64,000 nucleotides of DNA from assembly GCA_001584585.1 (NCBI GenBank), contig LSYV01000002.1:1172496-1236495 (forward strand), written 5' to 3'. This document shows, piece after piece, positions 9,631 to 20,496 of the stretch. The notes under the pieces were generated by a model, which worked only from the letters and a program-made list of their open reading frames with translations, was not told the DNA's origin and ran no database searches. Numbering within the stretch: position 1 is the first letter of the stretch; each line of letters begins with the position of its first letter. The stretch comes from Gonium pectorale. Taxonomy: Eukaryota; Chlorophyta; Chlorophyceae; Chlamydomonadales; Volvocaceae. Both the position numbers and the translations under genes were made by a program.

Positions 9631-12380
9631 CATGGCGGGCGTGCGCACCCCGGATGAGCACTTAATGATCACACGCATTATGCGAATTTGCATGTATGCA
9701 TTTGCCGCAGTGCCGTGCCAGCGCCAGCGACAGCGCACGCACGCGCACGCATGGACACGGTCGATCGATCTATCTTTATGGCCCACGTGGCGCGCCGCTG
9801 TCAATGTATGTACATGGGTGCGCCTTGCTTCTTGATCGTACTCCTCACGTACTGCATGGTATGCCTGGGCTCATCGTGTTCCAGAGCGCGCGACTCCAGG
9901 CCGACCCTTTTAGCGCAGTGCGCAGAGACTTACGGTAGGCCCAGGAAAAAACGCATCCCAGGAAGCGATCTATCTGATCCGCCAACTTACCTGCTGGTCC
10001 GGCATTGACCGTACATAGCAGAGCGTTCATAATCTTTGGGAGGCTCTCGTGACCAGGGCAGCCGCTGGCGGCTATTACTCCGTCCAGCATCGGCAATTTG
10101 TACCGGGCTCCGTGGCTCCCATCGTGCTGGGAAGAGAACTCGCCTTTTTGAGCTCCGACCGCCGCACCCATCGGGGCCCGCTTACTTGAATGTGTTTAGA
10201 GACTGAGGTAGTGCCAGCTGTGCTCTACCATTTTGCGTTCCGCTTGCATCCAACTCCACATGAAAGCACCTAGCTCCACAGGGAAACAGCCAACTCCACA
10301 GATGTGCAAATTCGTCGCTGAATTCCAGTGCCCCTCCCTGCCAGAACCACTCAGAACCACTGCAGTGCAGACCGTGGGGCCGCACCGCGATGGATTGCTT
10401 TCCCAGACACACACTACGACGGATGTGGCATTTGCGCCCTTTCTCGCCTCTCCGCCTGTAACCTTTCCACAGAAAAAAAATTTGGGGCCGTACGGTACAT
10501 CAGGCAAACACATAGGCACGTCTCACATGAAGAAACCTAACTCAGTTCCTTGATGACTAAGAACCACATACAATGCATAACACTGGTCCAAAATGGGACA
10601 TAATCCCATAAAGGAATCACCAACCCTTATTACATAAAACGTATGTAGGTAACACTCTGAGATAGATGGACCGCGAGCAGGCGCAACTGTCTATCTGCTG
10701 CTATGTAAATGCAGAGCGGCCGAGCCCTTCATCCCCCAGAATTCGAAAGCTGCAATCTATCGCGGTGGAGAGCGGGTGGAGTGACCTCACGGAAATTGCT
10801 CTCACGCCTACAAACCGCTGCGGCCTGGAGCCCAGGGCTGTACCGACCCATGGGTCGCTCGGTTCCCCGCTTGGTCTGAGGCCGCAGCCAGGGTTACACA
10901 ACACGTCACCTGGCCGCTCCAGTACACGTAATAGTACACGTATTGCAACACATTTGTACGATACGGTGGAATGCGGCTCAAAATATCGTCCCTTTCCACA
11001 TTTCACTCGCGGATTCGGCGGTGAAACAGAGCGCCTGGCGGTACGACATTCCCACATTGAGTGCGCACGAAACGGCTTCCTAGATTGTATAGAGCAAGCA
11101 TCCAACATGTCAAATCCGTTCAAAGGCGGTGCTCTGGCACTTCAGCGCAGTTGAGCGGCCCCGAGAGTGGCCCCGACAGAGAGTTGACAGGTCAGCGCCG
11201 GTGCAAATCGTTGGCGGACAGTTCCCTTTAAGGCCCCTCAGGAACCCAGCCTGCTCCTGCTTTTGCTACGCATTATGCAATGCCTGCGACCGGTGGCAAC
11301 CAACGCCCCTACGCTCGTTTTATTTCGGTGGCCAACCGTTGCGCACGCGAGACCCGACCCCGGCGTCGGGCGGAGCTGGTTTCGGGTCACGCACTGAACA
11401 GGCCCCTATTCACGAGCCAGAGCCCTGCGTTCCAAGCAGCACGAAAGAGGGTGCGGGCCTGCAATGGCGTGATGCTCGTTGCGCACACTCGCACACAGTG
11501 CCCGCGCCTTGGGGAACGGAGGCGCCGCATTGGCGAGGGCGAGGGCTATGTGACTTCGGGTCGGCGTTGCAAGTTAGTGGCGGTTTGGCCGGGTCCGCAG
11601 AAACATCAGGCGGCCTTCCTTGCACGCAGCGCCGGCCCGCTTTCGCGGAATGTGCTATCTTTCACCAGCATAAACACATTAGTGTAGCGTGTGCTGGGGC
11701 TGTGCAAGCCGCAGGAGGCAGGCCGCTCCCGGGGAGTTTTGAGGAAGGAAGTGACAAGGGTCGATTCACCGGACTTCTTGCTCTACGCACGTCAGCATAA
11801 CGCCGTTCCCATTTCCACGCCGTACGGCGGGCCGTAACACGGAATGTGTGCAGTGGGCGGTATCCGTGGCGATTTGTGCCTCAGCTCGCTGGGTTCATCA
11901 TCGGGATGATTGGGCTCCAGGGTGTCCTCACACCTCCAAACCCCACCGACTACAACCGTCCGACGCTAAACGGACGATTAAGTGGTAACACAAGAGAGAC
12001 TGGCAATGCGGCGATAGATGGCGCTTGCCGCAGCACTCTTGCATTGTCTGAGACGCCGTGCGGTGCCCCGAAGTACTCCAGAATAGACGAAGCCTGGGCA
12101 ACACGATCTGCCACACAACGTGGCATAGCGGAGAGTTCCCTGGCACTGCTCTGCAATCCACAAATGTCTGCCCTTGACAGCCACGCTCCGCATCAATGGT
12201 GCAGCTTAAGAGCGGGACGATGCGCTGCATTAGACGCGCACAGCACAACGGGGCGGCCCATGGGTCACAGAGGTTGCCGCAATAGGCTTGACTCTGCGAA
12301 CTCATGAGATGGGAGCTGTACAAGATGCCACACGCTCAGTCGTGCTGACGTCGAGACCCGTACTGCCCCCGCCCATGGTA
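9631..12380. other. Intergenic, gene-poor
   Basis: There are several 100-220 codon frames, for example 10666-11154 and 11129-11800 on the plus strand. None has a domain, signal sequence, consistent splice sites or an in-frame neighbour. The stretch is more AT-mixed than the gene-dense half of the window and looks like old transposon or spacer DNA. Confidence 0.4.
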
Positions 12381-12387
12381 TCTGCTG

Positions 12388-12900
12388 ATGCGCTGGCTCT
12401 TTCTATGCAGATTTCTCTTTTTTTCGCTGGGTTTCTCACCGGCAGATGCATCAACATCATGTGCTGTTAGCACGCCGGTTTGTTCGAGAAGCTTTCCGAC
12501 CAGCGGTGAGACGCTGTCCGTGGGAGATATGCGCAGCGCCAACTTGTACACTGACGTGGCAGCCTGGAACTGCTGGGCTGCCCCACCACGTACCGTCTCG
12601 TTGCTCGCTGTCTCTCCCGCTGTCTCGCCGTAAGGTTTGCGCACATATGCCGTGTGCGCGAACGAGACATGGGCATTGCGCCCACGGTGGTTGTGTAGGT
12701 CGTCACCTGCCTCATCATCATCGTCTGCGCGCTGGGCCTGGCCTCCCCCACTACCGTGCTGGTGAGCACGGGCGCGGGTTGCACATCTGCGGCGGCGACG
12801 TGCTGGAGGCGGTGGACACGGTGGTACGCTGGGGCGCGAGTGCGCGGCGTGCTGGGTCGATGGTGGGCGCGTAGGGGCGCGGGCGGCACCGGCGGGGGGC
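12388..12900 (+). pseudogene. Possible remnant of a small membrane-protein gene
   Basis: At 12388 an ATG opens a signal-peptide-like stretch (MRWLFLCRFLFFSLGFSPADA) with cysteines after it and a donor-like GTGAGA near 12513. Further on, after a TAG, the sequence reads as a strongly hydrophobic helix (VVTCLIIIVCALGLASPTTV) ending at a GTGAGC. The pieces do not join into one frame that I can defend. They could be exons of a small membrane protein, a decayed gene, or chance hydrophobic frames. Confidence 0.2.
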
Positions 12901-14081
12901 GCGGGGCGCGCCGCCGGCCGTTGGCCATGTAAGTGTGGCCGTCATGATCAAGGATGCCTAGGATGGGGCATCCCTTGGGACCCGGAACCGAAGTGGCACT
13001 TGGCATATTTGGCAACATGGATGTCCATGGCAGGGGGGGCCTTCAAGCCACTATTTGCCAGCACACTGCAGTGCCCTGTCCAAGTTCACCGTGTGTGCGA
13101 TATTGTTTAGTGGCTTGACAGACTGATTTACTGTGGGCCTCGCCCATGACGGCTACGTACAGGTGAACACCAGTTTCTTACTGCCGAAGCCCTTCCTCAA
13201 GCATGCCGCGTTAAGCAGCAATTCCGCCACAACCTTGTGTGCAGGGCTCAGGGCCCATCGCCCACGCCTCAGGCCACCGCTGCCTCTTGTGGGCCTCGCG
13301 CCACCCGTACACCCTTCGACGCTTTCGCCACCGCGTTGGTGGCGGATCAAGCCCTGTAGCTTTGGAGGCCCCGGGACAACCAAGGGCGCGGAACTGCCGG
13401 TTCCATTTCCCCAACGAAACGTCACCTGCGTCACCATACCACACACCGATGCCCTTTCAGGACCATCGTGCTCATACCCGTACGTTGCCAAGCGGCCATC
13501 GCAGAAAATCCATCGCAAACTCCTACATCGCCCGCCACCCGCAGTCAGGGTGCGAGCTCGACACCCCACTGCCTTCCCACGGCCACTGAGCCACCAAACC
13601 GCCCGATATCAACCACTGAACAAGCCTGGCACAGACGCTCGCGAGTCCCGAAAAAGTAATTGAGGACACACCAAAAATGGGCCAACAAATTCCTCCGGAA
13701 CCATCTCGATGGCTACGCGAGTGGATTTGCCGTGTCAAGTTCGTCAGACCGATTGGATATCTCCTATAGGCACGGATACGCAAATGCACACATTGACTCG
13801 TCAATCCTTTGCCTCCCGGCGCCCAGGCGCCTAGTCTTACCATCTCTACGCGACCAGACGCCGTGCCTGGTGCCCGCGGCAGTGCCACCATATGGGCCTC
13901 CCAGAGGTCGAGCTTTCCGCCTGCCTGCCTGCCCACCAGGCCTGACCCCTCATCGCCGTCCGATGCTGCTTCACCGCCTGCGCCCAGCCTCCCCGCCTGC
14001 CGGCGCGCCGCCGTGCTACCCGCCCGTCGGGTCCCTGGATCAACTCGTGGTTGCACCGCTCCCGCCAGGGCCGCTCCTGAC
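12901..14081. other. Intergenic, nothing recognised
   Basis: Frames of up to 176 codons overlap on both strands without family features. The 3' UTR of the ribokinase gene should lie in the upper part of this stretch. I see no TGTAA on the minus strand close to its stop. Confidence 0.35.
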
Positions 14082-15582
14082 TCACTGCTGCGCCGCCACC
14101 AGGGCGTCCACCTCCTCCCGGGCCGGTAGCGAGGGCATGGCGCCCTTGCGCGTCACGCAGATGGAGGCGGCTGCGGAGGCGAACTGCAGCGCCTCGGCAG
14201 CCGCCTTGCCCTCCAGCACAGCCACCGCGTACGTGGCCGTGAAGCAGTCGCCCGCGCCTGCGGGTCACGCAAGCGAGCGCAACGTCTGCGACCTGCGGAC
14301 CTGGACTCTGAAGCCCGGGAACGCTACTGACAAGCTGCATACCCAGCATGCAGAAACGAACCGTAATGTCCGCAAGCGCCCTGTCTGTTCTACCCACTGG
14401 CCTGCACACCTGAACCGATGCACGACGATGACCGTCACAGCTACGTTGGGCGTCAGCCCTGTTGTACAAGTGCCTGCCTAAGCCACGCAAACCTCCAGCA
14501 ACCGGGTCAACAGGGGGTGGCATTTCCCGGCTCCAGCTATTAGGGATCCAAAGCCATGACCGTCGCTCCTACCCAATGCCACTCCTGCCGAACTCCCCTC
14601 CCTCCTCCCTCCGCTCCCCCTCTCCCCCTCCCTCCCCTCCTCCTTCCTAGCCCCATCCCGGCCTGCCCTGACCCGCCCCCCATCCCTGGACCCAACACAC
14701 ACCTGTAGTGTCCACCACCTCGGGCGCCCGAATGGCCTTCTGCCGGATGGCCGGCTTCCCCTGCCCCGGCAGCAGCAGGCTCCCGTCGCCGCCCAGCTTC
14801 ACCAGCACGCTCTGAACGCCCGCCTCCATAAGCTTCTCCGCTGCCGCCCGGACCTGGTCCTCGCTGTCGGTGGGCATGCCTGTCAGGCGCGCGAGCTCGG
14901 TCTCATTGGGGCTGAGCACGGCCAGGCATGGCAGCAGCTCTGGCGCGATCGGTCCCTCCACGCCGCCCGCATCCAGGAAGACGGGAACGCCCGCGTCCTT
15001 TGCGAGCTTTGCGACCTCCACGTTGACCGACTCGGGAACCTCGCGCTGCAGCAGTACGGCACCGGCGGTTGCGATGAGCTGCCGCACCGAGTCGCTTAGG
15101 TTCCAGGCGGCCTGGTTGGCACCGCCCACGATGATAATCGAGTTCTCGCCACCGGCCTGCAGCAGGATGAGGGCGGTGCCACAGGGTCCGGCGACGTCGA
15201 TTGCGTGCGTCAGGTCCACTCCGCATGCAGACAAAGCGCCGCGTAGCAGGGAGGCATTGGGGTCGTCTTTGCCAAACTGGCCAACGAAGTAGGTTGGGTA
15301 GCCGGCTCGCGCGGCAGCTGCGGCCTGGTTTGCTCCCTTGCCGCCCGGCACGGTCTCGATGGAAGCCGCAGCGAGCGTCTCCCCGGGCTTGGGCAGCCGC
15401 TCAATTGGCAGAACCAGATCCGCATTCACCGAGCCGACAACTACCAGGGGCTTGGGCGGTGCCTCCATGCTGACGCGGGTGGTGTCGGCAAGCGCAGACA
15501 CGCGAACACTACTGACCGGACTAGGGCGTATGGCGATACCGGTCACGGTGATGGGCCTGGCAGCGCAGCGGCATGCATGCAT
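14082..15582 (-). CDS. RBSK: Ribokinase, probably organelle-targeted
   Basis: Exons 15582-14703 and 14257-14082 give 351 residues. The join (ACTACAG|GTGTGT ... CCGCAG|GCGCGG) creates the PfkB signature DTTGAGDCF at 291-299, with Asp297 as catalytic base. Other ribokinase motifs are GSVNADLVLP at 50-59, which contacts the sugar, and GGKGANQ at 80-86. The enzyme phosphorylates D-ribose to ribose 5-phosphate for entry into the pentose phosphate and nucleotide pathways. About 44 residues precede the first beta strand and are rich in A, R, S and T with few acidic residues, which fits a chloroplast transit peptide (inference). The length fits plant ribokinases. The gene is head to head with TOM40. 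Confidence 0.93.
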
Positions 15583-16091
15583 TGCGCTGCTGGCTCAGCG
15601 AGCAGGGGCAGGGCAAGGTTAACACGTTTCACGGCGACAGTTTGTTTCGGAGCCTGCACTTCATGAGCAAGTCACTACCATGGCCAAGAGGCTGCATAGC
15701 ACATAATTCAGGTCAAAATACGCTCATAACGTTTTTGAACTGGCTGCTGGGCAACACCCTCCCCAGCGTGCGTGTTGCCAGGACTCTCAAGCCGCATTTC
15801 CCTTAATCATAATGAACAAATTTTCATCACAGTTCATGTGCATGCTCAATGCAAAAGCTTGGTGTTGCATGTGACCCACGGAACACTAAATGCGGAAACG
15901 GGAGCCATTGGGCAGCCTTTTCAGCGATTTGGAAACTCCATGCCGAAATAAACAAGTATTAACAATATTTGTGTGTTGTGCACTCACCATAAGCTATTGT
16001 CGTATTTGTGACGGCCACACGAGGCAACACGGTGGCCTGATCAACCTACAGATCAGGTGCTGCTAGATCGTTGTAGGCACGGTCGCCAAAT
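15583..16091. promoter_or_regulatory. Shared divergent promoter region, ribokinase / TOM40
   Basis: The 509 bp between two start codons pointing away from each other hold no coding signal and are AT-richer than either gene. Both 5' UTRs and both promoters must lie here. I see no recognisable core element. Confidence 0.5.
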
Positions 16092-17102
16092 ATGGGGCTC
16101 GTGCAGAGCGCTCTCGCAGATGCCAAGGATGGCGACGCTAAGAAGGTCGATACCACCCCGCCTCCTATGCCAAACTTCTCGTTCGCTTCTTCAGCAGCGG
16201 CCGTGGCCAAGGAGATTGTAGCGGCCGAGCGGCCAGATTACTTGTCGCTGCCGCAACCAGTGCGCTATGAAGACATTCAGCGCGAGGGCATCATTGCGCT
16301 CAAGCCTGACACCTTTGAGGGCCTGCGCTTTGAAATCAACAAGCCGCTGAACCAGCATTTCTTCCTATCGCACAGCCTGTTCATGGGCAACACCGAGCTG
16401 CCCACGGGCGGGCGCCAGATCATCAAGACGCCCGTGGGCAACTACGAATTCGGGGCAACGGTCGTGAACGAGGCGCAGACGTTCCTCATGCTGGGCCGCA
16501 TCGCCACGGATGGGCGGCTGTCGGGGCGCATCAAGTACGACCCCACCAATTGGCTGGGGCTCAAAGCACACCTGCAGCTCGCCAAAGACCCCAATCAGTG
16601 CCAGACCATGGTGGACACGGACATTAAGGGCGGGGACTGGAACGCGCAGCTCAAGCTGGGAGCGCCGTACTTCGTGGGGGCCAACTACTTCCAGTCTCTC
16701 ACCCCGAAGCTCTCCGCCGGGGGGGAGTTCTTCTGGCTGCCCAGCCAGATGAAGTCGGGCGTGGGGCTGGCGTTGCGCCACCAGGGCGACAAGCACGTGG
16801 CGACGCTGCAGCTCGCCACGACGGGTATCGCGAACATGCAGTACACGCACAAGGTCACGGACAAGGTCACCCTCGCGGCGGACTTCCTATGGCACATCGC
16901 CAGCCGCGACGCGACTGCGACCATCGGCTACGACGTCAGCCTGCGGCAGTGCCGCCTGCGCGGCAAGGTGGACACCAACGGCGTCGTGACGGCGCTGCTC
17001 GAAGAGCGCTTCAGCCCCGGCATCAACTTTGTCCTGTCGTCCGAGATGGACCACTTCCAGAACAACTACAAGTTCGGATTCGGCATCGTGGCTGGCGAGT
17101 AA
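16092..17102 (+). CDS. TOM40: TOM40, mitochondrial outer-membrane import channel
   Basis: A single 1,011-bp exon encodes 336 residues. The N-terminal ~60 residues are flexible and proline-containing. The porin-3 beta barrel starts with the family-typical YEDIQREGIIALKPD and FEGLRFEINKPLNQ, followed by LSHSLFMG. The alternating hydrophobic pattern of beta strands continues to the end (FSPGINFVLSSEMDHF, YKFGFGIVAGE). Length and motifs match plant and algal Tom40, the pore of the TOM complex through which precursor proteins enter mitochondria. The start is the first ATG in frame. The gene has no intron, unlike nearly all other genes here. Confidence 0.95.
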   Translation: MGLVQSALADAKDGDAKKVDTTPPPMPNFSFASSAAAVAKEIVAAERPDYLSLPQPVRYEDIQREGIIALKPDTFEGLRFEINKPLNQHFFLSHSLFMGNTELPTGGRQIIKTPVGNYEFGATVVNEAQTFLMLGRIATDGRLSGRIKYDPTNWLGLKAHLQLAKDPNQCQTMVDTDIKGGDWNAQLKLGAPYFVGANYFQSLTPKLSAGGEFFWLPSQMKSGVGLALRHQGDKHVATLQLATTGIANMQYTHKVTDKVTLAADFLWHIASRDATATIGYDVSLRQCRLRGKVDTNGVVTALLEERFSPGINFVLSSEMDHFQNNYKFGFGIVAGE

Positions 17103-18248
17103 GCGGCCGCGCGGATGGAGGCGTTGGCGTGCGGCGGTGGCACTGGAGACGCCCCGGCTGCGGAGGAACAGTGGACGCCGCAGTGGCGGAGCGGAGGCGC
17201 GATAGCGGCATAGCGGCGCGGGCGGAGCTGAGCAGAGCCCTGGGAGTAGGGAGGAGCCTGCCACGGCGGAGTCTTTTTGCTGTACGGGGCAGCCGGGTGT
17301 GGATGCGGGTTTCCAGCGAGTCGGAGCGATTGGCGGCGGGGCTGTGGGTGCTTCCGCTGGCCTGGGCGTGAGGCATGCGCCTGCGGCTGCGGAGTAGGGG
17401 ATGGCAGCGGTGGGGCCACCGTTTCGTAACAGCGAGTACGGTCAGTACGGTGCAGTACGGGAGGGGCTCGGACCATGCCATATGCTTTGGATGGGGTACC
17501 TGCGCTTCGTTGACCGACCCAGGAAGCGAAGGCGGAGCCTGGGAAGTAGTATGTACTGTGTCTTCTGACACGCTGCGAAGTATCTTTGTGTTATAGTGTG
17601 AGACAGCCGAGTATTGGCCCTCCCTGGGAAAGGCCCTTGCCCTGGATGTGTTGGCGTGTCTAACCTTGGCGGAGCCATCCGTTCCAGTTCACGTGTCCAC
17701 ATGTGTCAATTGAACCCCAGAATGATTTCGGTAACGATATGCGGCCCACGCGTCCACCGTCGAGTTGGCTACATGTCCCTGTTGGTTGTTTGGTTTGGTG
17801 TCCACGCTTGGCGCTAAGGCGCTGCTCGATAACGGATGGCAGCGACGCTGGGGAGAGTGCCACCCTAGCTATGTTACAGGTCGGTCATCCATATCTGTTG
17901 CAGTGATTTCATCCCTCCTGCCGATGCAACGCTCACAGCTACGCGCCAGATCTGCCTGCGGCGTGGTGAGGAACACCTGACAGGAAATTGTATCCTAGTC
18001 TCCGAAGCAGCGACAGGATAGGGCCTAATGCTAATCAATTGGCAGCCAACCGCAATACTTCTTGCGAGGCGCAAATAAGGGAACGGCCTCAGCCTCCCGT
18101 TGCGCGGCCGCCCTACGCGAACGCTTTGTTGGGTTGAAGTTTCAAGGAGGTCGGCGTCACTCCGCATACAACCCACACGGCAAGCTCCGCCGCGCGCTCC
18201 TGCTCCAGCATACGTCCCCCGCAACCGCCTGGCGCCGCCCGGGTGTCA
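17103..18248. other. Convergent intergenic region, TOM40 / proteasome beta2
   Basis: 3' UTRs of two convergent genes. No coding signal. It carries the likely polyadenylation signal of the minus-strand proteasome gene at 17874-17878. Confidence 0.45.
17874..17878 (-). terminator. Candidate polyadenylation signal of the proteasome beta2 gene
   Basis: TGTAA on the minus strand, about 370 bp after the stop codon. TGTAA is the usual signal in Chlamydomonas and Volvox. Confidence 0.5.
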
Positions 18249-20496
18249 TCACGACACGTCCATCTCCTCGGGCGCGCCCTCTATCACCTCCACGTTCGCC
18301 AGCGACAGGATGCGCTGCTTGAGGACGGCTGCGGAGGGGCAAGCGTGAGCACACGCAAAGCAGGAGGGCATGCCCTTAGCAGCGCTAGGGAAGGAAGGGG
18401 GTGTGACGCGTTAAGCAGGACTGCTAACTCGTATCCGTCCTGGGCAAGCGGCAACTCGCTGGTAGGGGGCAGCGGGCAAGCGCCCAACAGAGTTGCACCG
18501 TGCACTGGTGCCTTGTAGCACCTCTGAATCGCCAGCGACCCGCGACCAACGCGCGACCGCCGAATGGCCGGCAAGTTCACGGCACAGCCAGTCTTACTGG
18601 CGGTGCCTGGCGGGTACTTGACGGGGAACTGGCGCGTGTAGGTCTTGCCCTGCAGGTACTCGTAGTTGCGCAGGTACTCGGTGCCCTCCTTAGTGATGAC
18701 GCACAGGTCGATGTTGGAGCCCGAGCCCAGGTCGTTCATGACACCCGAGCTGCGGGCCAGGGCAGGGCAGGGCAGGGAGTCAGGGAGGGACGGGGGCTGC
18801 TGGACTACGCTCGCATGGCACTAAGACAGGTATAGTTGGCCGTTGATGCACCCAACCCCGCAGGGCACCGAAAGGCCCCTGTAGCTGCGCGTTCTTCCGT
18901 GCATCTTACACTGCAGCCCCGCCCCGTCGGATGCCCTTCCTCGCTAACCCTGCTTATTGGCCGCAGGGGCGCCACGCCCACACCCCCACGAGCCGCGGCC
19001 CCGCTTTACCGGATGGCCCGCGCCACCAGCGCCTTGGCCTCCTCCCGGTCCATGTCGTCCTTGTAGTAGGCCTCGAACATGGCCATGGCGTTCACGGAGC
19101 CGGAGCCCATGGTGGCGAACGGCAGCGAGTCCGTGGAGCCGTGCGGGTAGATCTGACAGCGGGGCGGAGGAGGCGTTGGAGGGATGCGTTTGCATGTACG
19201 TGTCAGGAGAGTGCGGTATGAAATAGTACAAACCCGAAATGTGCGTTGGGACGTGATGGGAGGCAGGGCGCTTGAAGATGTGTCAAAGGGTGAAGAGTCG
19301 GGCAGCTGCAAAGCTCCATCCCCAGGACAGAGCTTTCAGATTTGTAGGGCCATGAGCCACCGGCTTGGGACACCGTACACGGGACGGCGCATCACAAGTC
19401 CTTCGGCAACAGAGCCTGACGGGAACAGGTGTCAAGGATGCTGTGGCGACCTCTTTAATAAGCACTGCTGGCGACCAAAGGCATTCTTACGATCAACCGT
19501 TGCGCATCCCTAAGGGCCGGGGATAACTTGAAGCATGCGTTGGACCCAAGTATGATGGAGGCGAACATCCCAACAACGAAGCTGGCTTGACGAGGGCAAA
19601 CACGACCGTTATGATTGCCGTGCCGAATGCTTAGGGCCGCTCACGCCTCACTTCTTTGGTAAAAGCCCATCCCGCCTGCAGTTATTTCACGTACCGTGAA
19701 CAGGTGCGGCCCGTTGAGATCAAAGCCTCCGAGCACCAGCGCAGCGCCCACATGCCCCTGGTACCTGCAGGGAAGGGGAGGGTGTGCGTGATGCAAGCGT
19801 TCGGCAGCCTCCCAGCGGATACACCCATTCAGGGCCGCACACAAGTGGCTACAACCAGTTGTCAACCGAAATATGATAACCCGTCCACCACGGCCTTAGT
19901 TCATACTGCAACGTCCTGAAGCCGGCGTGGTTTACCGGCCGTCGCCTCTGTTCCCAACGCTGCGTGATGGCAACCGGCTCCGGCCCCGAAGTCATTACTC
20001 ACTTGAAGAGGTGCTGTTTGAACATCGTCATGGCCGTGATGACCCGCGCTTGCCGCCCCGTCGCGTACCGATGAAGAGCCAGCTGCCCTGACACCATGTC
20101 TGCGGAGCAACACCACATCCGTCACTCCCAGATCACCCCTCTAGCTCCCCCTCCAGCACACACCTGTCACGTGCTCCAGGTCCGCCGCTGTGCCCGCCCC
20201 GCACGCGTAAATGTTGGACGTAATGAAGTGGATCTTGCTGCAATTCTTGTCCGCGACCGTCGAACCCGCCGTTGATCGCGTATCAGCCCCGAGAACTACT
20301 CCATCCTGTGTGGCAGAGTGTCGGCATCGTTGAGGCACCGCCGAGGCTGGACTGCGACAGGGCTGTGTACCTTGAAGACGAGCCCCGCGATCGTTGTTCC
20401 CGTCTTCCAGGCTCTCGGTAGCTGCATGCCCTTGTTCTCGAGCATAGCATTTCGTTTACAGAGGTCGAAGTCGAAGCCACCGGCATTGCTCCCCAT
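18249..20496 (-). CDS. PBB1: 20S proteasome beta2 subunit (PSMB7/PBB type)
   Basis: Seven exons: 20496-20371, 20305-20164, 20099-20003, 19764-19695, 19152-19010, 18749-18598, 18328-18249, giving 269 residues. I start at the ATG at 20496; the frame extends to a GTG at 20514 only. The propeptide (33 residues, [11 protein letters not shown] typical of beta2) is cut before Thr34 in KTG|TTIAG. The mature chain has the catalytic set Thr1, Asp17 (GAD) and Lys33. The conserved blocks [40 protein letters not shown] and [14 protein letters not shown] follow. It supplies the trypsin-like activity of the 20S core in nucleus and cytosol. All six introns are GT-AG with consistent phases. Confidence 0.96.

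Noticed and set aside
10666..11154. 162-codon ORF and neighbouring frames at 11129-11800
   Set aside because: Overlapping frames on both strands with equal length and no family features; consistent with chance in GC-rich DNA.
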